The notes beneath the pieces were generated by a model, which searched no databases, had not been told where the DNA came from, and was given only the letters and a program-made list of their open reading frames with translations. Positions 8,894 through 17,517 of a DNA stretch of 64,000 nt are shown here, piece after piece; the stretch's first letter is position 1, and every line of letters starts with the position of its first letter. Both the position numbers and the translations under genes were made by a program. Origin of the DNA: Pseudomonas marginalis (lineage in GTDB: Bacteria > Pseudomonadota > Gammaproteobacteria > Pseudomonadales > Pseudomonadaceae); NCBI RefSeq assembly GCF_008692035.1, contig NZ_VTFG01000004.1, positions 33,469-97,468 on the forward strand, read 5' to 3'.

Positions 8894-10447
8894 TCAGTGG
8901 ACCGCGGTCATACCGGAGGCCAGCTGCATGACTTTTTCCTGGGTCGCATCGGCGCGGTCCAAGGTACCCATCAGTTCGCCTTCGTGCATCACCATCACCC
9001 GGTCGCTCATGCCCAGCACTTCAGGCAGCTCGGAGGAAATCATGATCACCGCCATGCCTTCGCTGGCGAGGAAGGAGATCAAGCGATAGATCTCGGCCTT
9101 GGCCCCCACGTCGATGCCCCGGGTCGGTTCATCGAGGATCAGCAAGCGTGGGTTGGTCATCAACCAGCGCGCCAGCAAGGCTTTCTGCTGGTTGCCGCCG
9201 GACAGGGTGTCGATGCACTGCTCCAGGGACGGCGTCTTCACCCGCAGTTTCTTGCACATGTCCTCGCACAGGGCGCGCAGGGCTTTCTGCTGGATAAACC
9301 CGTTGCCCGAATAATGCGGCAGCACGGCCATTTCCATGTTTTCCAGCACCGACAGGCAGGGGAACAGGCCACTGAGCTTGCGGTCCTCGGTCAACAGCGC
9401 AAAGCCTTTTTCGATGGCCATGTGCGGGTCGCTGATGCGCACCGCCTCGCCATCCAGGGTGATCTGCCCACCGCTGCTGGGGGTGATGCCGAAAATGGTT
9501 TCCGCCACATTGGTGCGCCCCGAGCCCATCAGCCCGGCGATGCCGAGGATCTCACCGGCATGCAGGTCGAACGACACGCCCTGGAACACCCCGTCCAGGC
9601 GCAGGTCGCGCACCGACAGCAGCAGCTCGCCAATGGGCGTCTCGCGCACCGGGAACAACTGGCTCAGCTCGCGACCTACCATCATCGAGATCAGGCTGTC
9701 GCTGTTCATGCTGTCGGCGCGTTGCAGGCCGATGTACTGGCCGTCGCGGAACACCGCCACTTCATCGGCAATGGCGAACACTTCGTTCATTTTGTGCGTG
9801 ATGTAGACGATGCCTTTGCCCTGGGCCTTGAGGTCGGCAATGATCGAAAACAGGTGGGCCACTTCCTTCTCGGTAATGGCCGATGTCGGTTCATCCATGA
9901 TCAGGATGTCGGAGTCATAGGACACAGCCTTGGCAATCTCGACCATCTGCCGCTCGGCGATGCTCAGGTTGCCCACGTGTTCCTCGGGGTCGAGGTTGAT
10001 GCGCAGGCGCGCCAGCAACTCGGCGGTGCAGCGATGCATTTCGCGGTGGTTGACCATGTGCAGGCTGTTGAGCTGCTCGCGGCCGATCCAGATATTCTCG
10101 GCGATGCTCATGTGCGGCATCAGGTTGAGTTCCTGGTGGATCATCGCGATCCCCGCTTTCTGCGCAGCCAGCGGCGTGTCAAACACGATGGGCTTGCCGC
10201 GCAGGCGGATTTCACCGGCGTCGGGCTGGTAGATGCCGGCGATGATCTTCATCAAGGTCGACTTGCCCGCACCGTTCTCGCCCATCAGCGCCAGCACCGT
10301 ACCGGGGCGTACACGCAGTTGTACGTCGGCCAGGGCCACGACGCCGGGAAAGCCTTTGCTGATGTTGACGATTTCCAACAGGTAGGGTTCGTCCAGCGGC
10401 AACGGCTGGATCCCGGGAGGCTGCGAGACAGTGGCTTGAGCGAGCAT
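8894..10447 (-). CDS. iatA: Inositol ABC transporter ATPase, two fused nucleotide-binding domains
   Basis: A 517-residue CUT2-class ATPase (RbsA/MglA family). The first half has Walker A GENGAGKST, a signature-like LSIAERQMVEIAKA and Walker B ILIMDEPTSA. The second half has LSGGNQQKALLARWL and LLILDEPTRGIDVG, while its Walker A is degenerate (GIAGLMGSGRT), as is normal in this family. It energises uptake through IatP. I start at the ATG at 10447, which has GGAG nine bases upstream; two further in-frame starts lie up to ten codons earlier. The 65-base gap to ibpA contains no terminator. Confidence 0.9.
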   Translation of the reverse strand: MLAQATVSQPPGIQPLPLDEPYLLEIVNISKGFPGVVALADVQLRVRPGTVLALMGENGAGKSTLMKIIAGIYQPDAGEIRLRGKPIVFDTPLAAQKAGIAMIHQELNLMPHMSIAENIWIGREQLNSLHMVNHREMHRCTAELLARLRINLDPEEHVGNLSIAERQMVEIAKAVSYDSDILIMDEPTSAITEKEVAHLFSIIADLKAQGKGIVYITHKMNEVFAIADEVAVFRDGQYIGLQRADSMNSDSLISMMVGRELSQLFPVRETPIGELLLSVRDLRLDGVFQGVSFDLHAGEILGIAGLMGSGRTNVAETIFGITPSSGGQITLDGEAVRISDPHMAIEKGFALLTEDRKLSGLFPCLSVLENMEMAVLPHYSGNGFIQQKALRALCEDMCKKLRVKTPSLEQCIDTLSGGNQQKALLARWLMTNPRLLILDEPTRGIDVGAKAEIYRLISFLASEGMAVIMISSELPEVLGMSDRVMVMHEGELMGTLDRADATQEKVMQLASGMTAVH

Positions 10448-10512
10448 AAGACGGTACTCCATCAGCAGGGCGGGCACGACCGCCCTGCCGGTTCATTGTT
10501 GTTATGTCAGGG

Positions 10513-11448
10513 CTACTTGAACGTGGCGACGTTTTCCGGGGTGATCAGCTGGAACGGGATGATCACGTTCTGCTCGACCGGTTCCTTCCTGGCCATCTTG
10601 CGCGCCGCTTCCACCGAACCCACTGCCTGACCCTTGGCGTCCTGGAACGCGGAGGCGGCCATGTCACCCTTGGTGATCGCATTCAAGCCATCCGGCGTAC
10701 CGTCGACCCCCGCGATCAGCACACTGCCCTTTTCCTTGCCGGCCGATTTCAGCGCCATGGACGCGCCGATGGCCATCTCATCGTTGTTGGCCAGCACCGC
10801 ATTGAACTCGCGGCCCTGGGTCAGCCAATCGTTGACCAGGGTCATGCCCTTGTCCCGCAGCCAGATACCGGTCTGTTCCTGTTCGATCTTGATGTCCGGG
10901 TACTTGGCCAACACTTCCTTCACGCCCTTGGTGCGGTTGGTGGTGGAGTTGTTCGCCAGGTCGCCCAGCAGGATCACGATCTTGCCCTTGCCGCCGAGCT
11001 TCTCAGCGATGTATTGCATTTGCAGCTTGCCGGCCTCGACGTCATCGGAGGTCACGGCCACCACGTCCTTGGGCAAGTCCTTCTGGTCGGGACGGCGGTT
11101 GACGAACACCAGCGGGATGCCGGCCTTGGTCGCGGCATTGATGATGTTCTTGGTAGAGGCCGTGTCGACCGGGTTGACGATAATGGCGTCGACTTTCTGG
11201 CTGATGAAGTTCTCCACCTGGCTCAGTTGCTTGACCACATCGGCGCGGGCGTCTTCGAACTGCAGCTGCACGCCGTCACCCTTGGGATAGGACTTGGCCT
11301 GCTTGTCCATGTCTTCGCGCAGGTAAGTGAGGAAGGTGTCATCGAAGGCGGACATGCTCACGCCGACCTTGATGTCGGCGGCACTGGCAACACCGCTGGC
11401 CAGCAGCATGGATAAAGCCAGCGCGGTAAAACGGATCGGGGTCTTCAT
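10513..11448 (-). CDS. ibpA: Inositol-binding periplasmic protein
   Basis: A 311-residue sugar-binding protein of the peripla_BP_4 type. The signal peptide ends around ASGVASAAD (residue 24). The mature protein shows the two-lobed fold motifs (KVGVSMSAFDDTFLTYLREDM, VDAIIVNPVDT, LVFVNRRPD, AVLANNDEMAIGA, VLIAGVDGTPDG). It delivers ligand to IatP/IatA. Its location downstream of the catabolic iol genes supports myo-inositol as the ligand; sequence alone would equally allow another cyclitol or a pentose. An IolR-type operator and promoter lie about 310 bases upstream, with a 58-codon frame in between. Confidence 0.88.
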   Translation of the reverse strand: MKTPIRFTALALSMLLASGVASAADIKVGVSMSAFDDTFLTYLREDMDKQAKSYPKGDGVQLQFEDARADVVKQLSQVENFISQKVDAIIVNPVDTASTKNIINAATKAGIPLVFVNRRPDQKDLPKDVVAVTSDDVEAGKLQMQYIAEKLGGKGKIVILLGDLANNSTTNRTKGVKEVLAKYPDIKIEQEQTGIWLRDKGMTLVNDWLTQGREFNAVLANNDEMAIGASMALKSAGKEKGSVLIAGVDGTPDGLNAITKGDMAASAFQDAKGQAVGSVEAARKMARKEPVEQNVIIPFQLITPENVATFK

Positions 11449-11496
11449 GAACGGTCTGTCTCCACTTTCTTGTTGGTTTTTTGGACGTTGCGTTTA

Positions 11497-11673
11497 TCAG
11501 AGCTCGGCAGGCACGCGTACGACCGGTGCGCCTGGAATGCAGCAGACCAGCGCGCCCTGGTTTTCGACGCACAGCACATTAAGGAAGGAGAAGTAGAACG
11601 GCCGGGCGCGGGGCAGGCCGCGGGGCGTGTGGGCAGGGCGTAAAACTCGCAGTACAGCGTTGAAGATTTTCAT
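11497..11673 (-). CDS. Small frame, 58 residues, ahead of ibpA
   Basis: An intact 58-codon frame that starts at ATG 11673 with AGGT ten bases upstream and ends 48 bases before the ibpA start. The product begins MKIFNAVLRVLRPAHTP, has a hydrophobic middle (FYFSFLNVLCVENQGALVCCIPG) and three cysteines, and matches nothing I recognise. Third positions are strongly G/C, as in the true genes here. It is the first frame after the operator-bearing promoter at 11758-11786. It could be a real small membrane-associated protein, a translated leader, or chance; I favour a real or leader role. Confidence 0.45.
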   Translation of the reverse strand: MKIFNAVLRVLRPAHTPRGLPRARPFYFSFLNVLCVENQGALVCCIPGAPVVRVPAEL

Positions 11674-11757
11674 CTGACGGTACCTGGTTGTTTTTGATCT
11701 TGTTTTTGTTGAGTCGTGCGAATCGAGTCCGAACGTACTTTATGCAACCTGGAAAAG

Positions 11758-11786
11758 ACTTTATTGGAAAATAATTTCCATATCAA
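11758..11786 (-). promoter_or_regulatory. Promoter with IolR-type operator in its spacer
   Basis: On the minus strand TTGATA (11786-11781) and TAAAGT (11763-11758) are 17 bases apart, a good sigma-70 layout. The spacer is almost wholly the palindrome TGGAAATTATTTTCCA (11780-11765), of the form GGAA-N6-TTCC. The same form occurs upstream of iolC/iolR. GGAA-N6-TTCC is, to my knowledge, the motif described for RpiR-type IolR in rhizobia. A repressor bound here would block polymerase. The promoter would drive the 58-codon frame and ibpA-iatA-iatP separately from the catabolic genes. Confidence 0.72.
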
Positions 11787-11800
11787 CCTGTTTTAGAATT

Positions 11801-12829
11801 TTATTCTATTTTTGTTGAAACCACCTGCTGGCGCTCGGCGCTGAGGCGTGCGGCGTCCAATATACGCGTGGTTTCCAGCGCATCATAAGCGTCCACGGGC
11901 AACGGGCCCTGCCCGTTTACCGCCGCTTGCAACTGGCGATAGAACTGGGTCCAGCAGCCCTTCTCCGACGGCACTCGCTCACGTTCCGGCCCCTGTTCGA
12001 ACCAGCCCCAGCGGCGATGTTCTTCCGCGCCCCAGTGTTCGCCTTCGGTTTTCGGCGACTTGCCGGCCATCAGCGCCTCTTCCTGGCCATCCAGCCCGTC
12101 CACGGTGTAGCAACCCAAGGTGCCACTGACGCGAAAACGCGGGGCCTGGCTGTTCTGCAGGGCGTTGCCCCACAAATGGGAAACCACCCCGTTAGCGTGG
12201 GTCAGGGAGACGAAGAAGCCGTGGTCGACAGTGGGGTATTCAGGGGTGAACTGTAACTGCGCAAACACCCGGTCCACCGGGCCGAACAGTTGCAGCGCCT
12301 GGTCCACCAGGTGGCTGCCCAGGTCGCGCAACCAGCCGCCGCCGCTGGCATTGCCCACGGCCTGCGGGCTGTAGCGCTCGACGCGGGATTCAAAGCGGGT
12401 GATCTCGCCCAGGGCACCGGCGTCGATCAATTTGCGCAGGGTCAGGTAGTCCGAGTCCCAGCGCCGGTTCTGGTAGACGCTGAGCAACACCTCATGGCGC
12501 TCGGCAGCCGTGATCAGCGCCTGGGCCTGTTCGGCGTTGGCGGCAAAGGGTTTGTCACTGACCACCGCCACGCCGTGCTCGATGGCTTCCAGCACCAGCG
12601 CCGGACGGCCCTTGAGGGTGGTGGAAATCACCAGGGCATCGACGCCGGCTTCGACGATCTGGCCGATGCTGTCAAAGGCCTGGACGCCGGGGTGGTCGGT
12701 TGCCAGTTGCTGGCGACGTTCGGGTGAGCGGGTGACGACACCGACAAACGTTGCGCCGGGCAAGGTCGCAATCAGCGGCGCATGAAAGAAGCGCCCTCCG
12801 TGGCCATAGCCGACAAGTCCGATTCTCAT
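11801..12829 (-). CDS. Gfo/Idh/MocA oxidoreductase, probable scyllo-inositol dehydrogenase
   Basis: A 342-residue NAD(P)-dependent dehydrogenase. The N-terminal Rossmann fold begins GLVGYGHGGRFFHAPL, followed by SDKPFAAN (residues about 93-100), the NRRWDSDYLTL stretch and DLGSHLVDQALQLFG of the catalytic domain. The FHAPL and NRRWDSD motifs match the E. coli YdgJ type, which oxidises scyllo-inositol. In this operon it would let scyllo-inositol enter as scyllo-inosose beside the myo-inositol dehydrogenase. The start at 12829 has AGGAG six bases upstream. A REP palindrome separates it from iolG. Confidence 0.8.
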   Translation of the reverse strand: MRIGLVGYGHGGRFFHAPLIATLPGATFVGVVTRSPERRQQLATDHPGVQAFDSIGQIVEAGVDALVISTTLKGRPALVLEAIEHGVAVVSDKPFAANAEQAQALITAAERHEVLLSVYQNRRWDSDYLTLRKLIDAGALGEITRFESRVERYSPQAVGNASGGGWLRDLGSHLVDQALQLFGPVDRVFAQLQFTPEYPTVDHGFFVSLTHANGVVSHLWGNALQNSQAPRFRVSGTLGCYTVDGLDGQEEALMAGKSPKTEGEHWGAEEHRRWGWFEQGPERERVPSEKGCWTQFYRQLQAAVNGQGPLPVDAYDALETTRILDAARLSAERQQVVSTKIE

Positions 12830-12864
12830 GATCAACTCCTGAATTGAATTGGAAACCAATCAAC

Positions 12865-12892
12865 TGTGGGAGGGGGCAAGCCCCCTCCCACA
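12865..12892. repeat. REP palindrome inside the iol operon
   Basis: Perfect inverted repeat TGTGGGAGGGGGC / GCCCCCTCCCACA with an AA tip, between iolG and the downstream dehydrogenase gene. As a stem-loop in the polycistronic message it may stabilise upstream RNA or damp downstream expression. Confidence 0.85.
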
Positions 12893-12917
12893 TTTTTGAC
12901 AGAGTTCCTTCAGTGAT

Positions 12918-13928
12918 TTAGCCGTAGAAGTGTGGGCGATCCGGCAGGCTGACCTTGACGATCTGCTCACTGCCCTGGGCCTCGATGCACGCATCCGCCG
13001 CCACCGCCGCCGCAAAGCCATCCCACGCCGACGGCCCGCCGACCTGACCGGCGCGTACGCTGTCAATAAAGGCCTGCAATTCCACGTCATAGGCCCCGAT
13101 AAAACGGTCCTTCCAATCCATCAGGATCGCGTTCGACAGCTTGGCCCCACTGCGCAACTGCACCTGGGACGGCTCCGGCAGTTTGGCGATGCCGGTCTCC
13201 CCCACCACTTCGCACTGGATGTCGTAGCCGTACTGGCAGTTCACAAACACTTCCACATCGATACGGGTGCCCTTGGCGGTTTCCAGCAGCACGATCTGCG
13301 GGTCGCGCAGATGGGCCAGGGCCTTGCTGGTCTTGCGCGGGAACACCACCTGCACCGACACGTAGTCGTCGTTGAGCAGCCAGCGCAGGACATCCAGCTC
13401 GTGAATCAGGGTGTCGGTAATCGCCATGTCGGTCTTGTAGTTCTCGCCCACCGTCGGGTTGCGGTGCGCGCAGTGCAGCATCAACGGCTCGCCGATCTGG
13501 CCGCTGTCGATCACCGCCTTGAGGGCGCGATAACCTTCGTCATAGGGGCGCATAAAGCCCACTTGCACCAGGCGCTTGCCGTAGGCCACTTCGGCGTCGA
13601 CGATCCTGCGGCAGCCTTCAGCCGTCACCGCCAGGGGCTTCTCACAGAACACTGGTTTGCCGGCGGCGATGGCGGCGAGCACGAATTCCTCGTGGCTCGG
13701 GCCCCAGGACGTGACCAGGATCGCCTCGACCTGCGGCGAGTTGATCAGCCCATGGCCATCCGCGTACACCTCGGCGTCCAGCTTCAACTCCGCGACCACC
13801 TTGGCGGCCTGCTCAAGGTTGATGTCGGTCACCGCCACCACCTGGCTGTTGAGCAGGGTCTGGCTGCAACGACGAATATGATCGCGGCCGATGGCGCCGG
13901 TACCGATTACACCAAGCTTCAAAGACAT
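12918..13928 (-). CDS. iolG: myo-Inositol 2-dehydrogenase
   Basis: A 336-residue Gfo/Idh/MocA dehydrogenase that oxidises myo-inositol to 2-keto-myo-inositol with NAD+, the first step of the pathway. The dinucleotide fold begins GVIGTGAIGRDH. CEKPLAVT (about residues 95-102) contains the family's EKP motif, and DTLIHELDVLRW (about 175) contains the catalytic-type Asp/His pair. Length is the usual one for IolG. The start at 13928 has GAGG upstream; an upstream in-frame ATG inside iolD is not needed. The gap to iolD is 19 bases, so the two are in one operon. Confidence 0.92.
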   Translation of the reverse strand: MSLKLGVIGTGAIGRDHIRRCSQTLLNSQVVAVTDINLEQAAKVVAELKLDAEVYADGHGLINSPQVEAILVTSWGPSHEEFVLAAIAAGKPVFCEKPLAVTAEGCRRIVDAEVAYGKRLVQVGFMRPYDEGYRALKAVIDSGQIGEPLMLHCAHRNPTVGENYKTDMAITDTLIHELDVLRWLLNDDYVSVQVVFPRKTSKALAHLRDPQIVLLETAKGTRIDVEVFVNCQYGYDIQCEVVGETGIAKLPEPSQVQLRSGAKLSNAILMDWKDRFIGAYDVELQAFIDSVRAGQVGGPSAWDGFAAAVAADACIEAQGSEQIVKVSLPDRPHFYG

Positions 13929-13947
13929 ACAAACGCTCCTCTTGTTA

Positions 13948-15879
13948 TTAGTACTGCCGGGCCTTGGCCAGGTGTTCATTGAGTTTTTTCGCCGCCGCGT
14001 TGGTGCGCTCGCTGGTGGACACCTGCGCCACCCCCACCCGCCACCACGACAGGTAGCCGTGGACCATGGTCTTGGGCAACACCTTGATGTCGATCAGGGT
14101 CGAGATGCTTTGCGTGCGCGCATCGGCCAGGGCCGCTTCCAGCTGCTCCACCGTGCTGACCTTGTAGGTCTTGCAGCCATAGGCCGCCGCACTCATGGCG
14201 AAATCCACCGGCACCAGGCCGCCGTCGAGCTTGCCGCTCTCGGGGTTGCGGTAGCGGAACTCGGTGCCGAAGCTGTCCATGCCGTTGCCGATCTGCAGGT
14301 TGTTGATGCAACCGAAGGCCATGTTGTCGAGCAGCACCACGTTGATCTTGCGGCGTTCCTGGATCGAGGTGGCCAGCTCCGAGTGCAGCATCATGTAGGA
14401 GCCATCGCCGACCAGGGCATAGACCTCCTTGGTCGGTTCGGCGAGCTTCACGCCGAGGGCGGCGTTGATCTCATAGCCCATGCACGAATAACCGTACTCG
14501 ACGTGGTAGGTGTTGACGCCCTTGCTGCGCCAGGCACGCTGCAGGTCGCCGGGCAGGCTGCCGGCCGCGGCGACAATGATCGCGTCGTCGGCCAGGGTCT
14601 GGTTGAGGACGCCGAGCACCCGGCTCTGGGTCAGGCACGAGCCGGTCAGTTCGATAAATTCACGCAGCACGGCGCGGTCCAGGTGGTCGTCGACTTCCGG
14701 TACGAAATCATCGCCGTGGTACTCGACCTGATGCACACGGTCCACTTCGGCGTCCAGCTGCGCCTTGGCGTCGGCGATCTGCTCGCCCCAGCCGGAACGG
14801 TAATCACCAAGGGCATCGGCCAGCGCTTCGAGGGCGACCTTGGCGTCGGCCAGCACCTGCACGCCGTCGAGTTTCAAGGCGTCGCAGGGGCTGATATTGA
14901 GGTTGAGAAACTTCACCTCGGCATGCTTGAACAGCGACTTCGACGAGGTGGTGAAGTCGGTGTAACGGGTGCCGATGCCGATGATCAGGTCGGCCTCGGG
15001 CGCCAACAGGTTGGCGGCCAGGCAGCCGGTTTCGCCGATGCCGCCCACGTTCAGTGGATGGCTGGAGACCACCGCGCTCTTGCCCGCCTGGGTTTCGGCG
15101 AAAGGAATATCAAAGCGCTCGGCAAAGGCTTGCAAGGCAGCATTCGCACCAGAGTACTTCACGCCGCCACCGCAGATGATCAGCGGCTTGCGCTTGCCCC
15201 GGAAAGCCGCCACCCCATCGCTGGTCATCGCGGCGGTGGCCGGGCGGCGGTCGATACGGTGCACGCGTTTTTGCAGGAAGTAATCGGGGTAGTCCCAGGC
15301 CTCGGCCTGCACGTCCTGGGGCAGCGCCAGGGTCACCGCGCCGGTTTCGGCGGGGTCGGTGAGCACGCGCATGGCATGAATCGCCGCCGTCATCAGTTGC
15401 TCGGGGCGGTTGATGCGGTCCCAGTATTTGCTCACGGAGCGGAAGGCATCGTTGGTGCTGATGCTGAGGTCGTGGAACTGCTCGATCTGTTGCAGCACCG
15501 GGTCAGGCTGGCGGCTGGCGTAGACATCGCCGGGCAGCAACAGCAACGGGATACGGTTGGCGGTGGCGGTCGCCGCAGCGGTGAGCATATTCGCCGCACC
15601 TGGGCCAACGGAGGCGGTGCAGGCGTAGATCTTGCGACGCAGGTGCTGCTTGGCAAAACCGATGGCGGCATGGGCCATGCCCTGCTCGTTACGACCCTGA
15701 TGCACCACCAGGTCGCCGCTGTCCTGCTCCAGGGCCTGGCCCAGGCCCAGCACGTTGCCGTGGCCGAAAATGGTGAACACGCCGGCGACGAACTTGCTCT
15801 GCACGCCATCGACTTCGATGTACTGGTTGTCCAAAAACTTTACCAGGGCCTGGGCCATGGTCAGTCGGGTGGTGGTCAT
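13948..15879 (-). CDS. iolD: 3D-(3,5/4)-trihydroxycyclohexane-1,2-dione hydrolase
   Basis: A 643-residue thiamine-diphosphate enzyme that opens the ring of trihydroxycyclohexanedione to 5-deoxy-glucuronate. Three-domain layout as in acetolactate synthase: an N-terminal PYR domain (FTIFGHGNVLGLGQAL...), a central domain, and a C-terminal PP domain with GDGSYMMLHSELATSIQERRKINVVLLDN, the GDG...N ThDP-Mg motif, at about residues 495-525. The start at 15879 has a GGGG-rich ribosome-binding site. It begins ten bases after the iolI stop. Confidence 0.93.
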   Translation of the reverse strand: MTTTRLTMAQALVKFLDNQYIEVDGVQSKFVAGVFTIFGHGNVLGLGQALEQDSGDLVVHQGRNEQGMAHAAIGFAKQHLRRKIYACTASVGPGAANMLTAAATATANRIPLLLLPGDVYASRQPDPVLQQIEQFHDLSISTNDAFRSVSKYWDRINRPEQLMTAAIHAMRVLTDPAETGAVTLALPQDVQAEAWDYPDYFLQKRVHRIDRRPATAAMTSDGVAAFRGKRKPLIICGGGVKYSGANAALQAFAERFDIPFAETQAGKSAVVSSHPLNVGGIGETGCLAANLLAPEADLIIGIGTRYTDFTTSSKSLFKHAEVKFLNLNISPCDALKLDGVQVLADAKVALEALADALGDYRSGWGEQIADAKAQLDAEVDRVHQVEYHGDDFVPEVDDHLDRAVLREFIELTGSCLTQSRVLGVLNQTLADDAIIVAAAGSLPGDLQRAWRSKGVNTYHVEYGYSCMGYEINAALGVKLAEPTKEVYALVGDGSYMMLHSELATSIQERRKINVVLLDNMAFGCINNLQIGNGMDSFGTEFRYRNPESGKLDGGLVPVDFAMSAAAYGCKTYKVSTVEQLEAALADARTQSISTLIDIKVLPKTMVHGYLSWWRVGVAQVSTSERTNAAAKKLNEHLAKARQY

Positions 15880-15889
15880 GTCGCGCCCC

Positions 15890-16705
15890 TTATCGTTTCT
15901 GCAGGTGGGCGATGCTTGCCCCCAAGGCCTGCTGGATATCCGCCAGCTCGTGCACGCTTGTCGCAAACGGTTCGAACGACAGGTAGCCGCTGTAACCGCT
16001 GCTGAGCAAGGTGTCGATCTGCGCGGTATTGCCGAGGATATCGCCCTCGCCCACCAGCACGCGGTGGCCGTCGCGGATCGAATTGAGCGGCGCCTGGGCG
16101 TCTTCCACGCCGGAGATATGCACCAGCCCGGTCAGCTCCGGGAAGAACTCATGCTCGCTGGCCAGGTGGTGGTGGAAGGTGTCGTGCACCAGGCGGAATA
16201 CATCCAGGCCGCCGATGGACTGGATCGCATCCACCGCCACGCGCTTGCGGCGCATGGCACATTCTTCAAAGCCCAGGGGCTCGATAAACCCGAGAATCCC
16301 GTACTCGCGCAGGATCGGCGCCAGTTGGCTCAACGCGGTGCGCAAACCGGCGGCGCGCTGGGCTTCGTTGCGGGTGTCGCCGGGTTCGTTGAACGGGCAC
16401 ATCACCAAGCCTTGCGCACCACATTCGCGGGCATAGGTGGCGAGCGCTATCGCCTGGGCGCGGCGCTCGTCATTCCACACGTCAAAGGGGTACAGCGCGT
16501 TGATCGACAGCACCGTGATGCCCTGGGCCAAGCACAATTCGCGCACGCGGCCGGCCGGGGCGCCGTATTCGATCTGGCGATCCTTGAGGTCGTTGCGAAT
16601 CTCGATGGCATCGCATTTCAAGGCCACGGCCAGCTGGATGAAATCCGGCAGGGACAGGTTGGGCGCGACCATACGGTTGAGGGCAAAGCGTAGAGGCGAC
16701 TTCAT
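15890..16705 (-). CDS. iolI: TIM-barrel inosose isomerase-like protein
   Basis: A 271-residue xylose-isomerase-like TIM barrel. Metal-ligand motifs include GFIEPLGF with a conserved Glu (about residue 145), the LVHDTFHHHLA region (about 180) and YLSFEPFA near the C terminus (about 245). IolI interconverts keto-inositol isomers (2-keto-myo to 1-keto-D-chiro), allowing D-chiro-inositol use. The frame remains open far upstream into iolB, but the ATG at 16705 with GGAG eight bases before it and the family start MKSPLRFALNRM fix the true start. It lies 23 bases after iolB and 10 before iolD. Confidence 0.85.
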   Translation of the reverse strand: MKSPLRFALNRMVAPNLSLPDFIQLAVALKCDAIEIRNDLKDRQIEYGAPAGRVRELCLAQGITVLSINALYPFDVWNDERRAQAIALATYARECGAQGLVMCPFNEPGDTRNEAQRAAGLRTALSQLAPILREYGILGFIEPLGFEECAMRRKRVAVDAIQSIGGLDVFRLVHDTFHHHLASEHEFFPELTGLVHISGVEDAQAPLNSIRDGHRVLVGEGDILGNTAQIDTLLSSGYSGYLSFEPFATSVHELADIQQALGASIAHLQKR

Positions 16706-16728
16706 TGTTGTTCTCCGTCCAACACCGT

Positions 16729-17517
16729 TCAAAGGTCCAGCAGCCAACTGTGCTGCGGGTCGTTGTGGAAATGCCAGGCGCGTTTGGGGCCGGCCATCAC
16801 GTTCAGGTAGTAAGACTCGTAGCCATACGGCACGCTGACCGGGTGATAGCCCTTGGGCACCACCACCAGGTCGCTGTTTTCCACGGCCATGGCCTGGTCG
16901 ATGCTGCGGTCGTCGGTGTACACCCGCTGGAACACAAAGCCCTGGGGCGGGTTGATCTGGTGATAGTAGGTCTCTTCGAGAAAGCTCTGGTGCGGCAGGT
17001 CGTCGGTGTCGTGCTTGTGCGGCGGGTAGCTCGACGAATGCCCGGACGGCGTGCGCACCTCCACCACCAGCAGCGAATGGGCCGGGTCGGTATCCGGCAG
17101 GATGTCGCACACGTAACGGGTATTGGCGCCTTTGCCGCGGACGCTGCGCTTGCACTGTTCGGGGCGGATCAGGCGTGGCTCGAAACCCGGCGCACCCGGT
17201 GCGGCGCACACGGCAATCTGCACGTCGCTTAACGCGGTGACCTGGGCATCGGTACCCGGCGGCAGATAGGCGGCGAACGGCGATTTGTCCTCGAACACCG
17301 ACTGGCGATCACCGAGGTTCTGCCAGTTGAAGCCCTCGCCTTCGATAGTCACCCGGCCGCTGAGCAGCACCAGGCACAGCTCTTTATCGCCGGCGGTGAC
17401 CGGCAGGGTTTCACCCAGGCTCAAACGGTAGGCGGCAAAGCCTACGTATTCCAGGCGGCCCTCTTCCAGGGCGACCATGGTCTGCCCACGTTTATTGCTT
17501 TTTACCAGCAAGCTCAT
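16729..17517 (-). CDS. iolB: 5-Deoxy-glucuronate isomerase
   Basis: A 262-residue bicupin enzyme converting 5-deoxy-D-glucuronate to 5-dehydro-2-deoxy-D-gluconate. The second cupin carries the metal-binding motif PPHKHDTDD near residue 170, with further ligands in FLEETYYHQINP. The C-terminal YYLNVMAGPKRAWHFHNDP is a hallmark of IolB. Its ATG overlaps the iolE stop by four bases (ATGA), which implies translational coupling. Confidence 0.93.
   Translation of the reverse strand: MSLLVKSNKRGQTMVALEEGRLEYVGFAAYRLSLGETLPVTAGDKELCLVLLSGRVTIEGEGFNWQNLGDRQSVFEDKSPFAAYLPPGTDAQVTALSDVQIAVCAAPGAPGFEPRLIRPEQCKRSVRGKGANTRYVCDILPDTDPAHSLLVVEVRTPSGHSSSYPPHKHDTDDLPHQSFLEETYYHQINPPQGFVFQRVYTDDRSIDQAMAVENSDLVVVPKGYHPVSVPYGYESYYLNVMAGPKRAWHFHNDPQHSWLLDL

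Noticed and set aside
13891..16005. 704-codon open frame on the plus strand opposite iolD and iolG
   Set aside because: It is the shadow of GC-rich genes (high third-position GC keeps the opposite frame open). The product is His/Gln/Gly/Arg-rich without any domain, while iolD and iolG on the other strand are unmistakable. The same applies to long antisense frames opposite the ATPase, iolC, acoR, the TonB receptors and the NRPS genes.
15890..17209. Long form (439 codons) of the iolI frame
   Set aside because: The upstream 168 codons are out-of-frame iolB sequence, rich in Arg/Pro. The ATG at 16705 with its ribosome-binding site begins the real protein.
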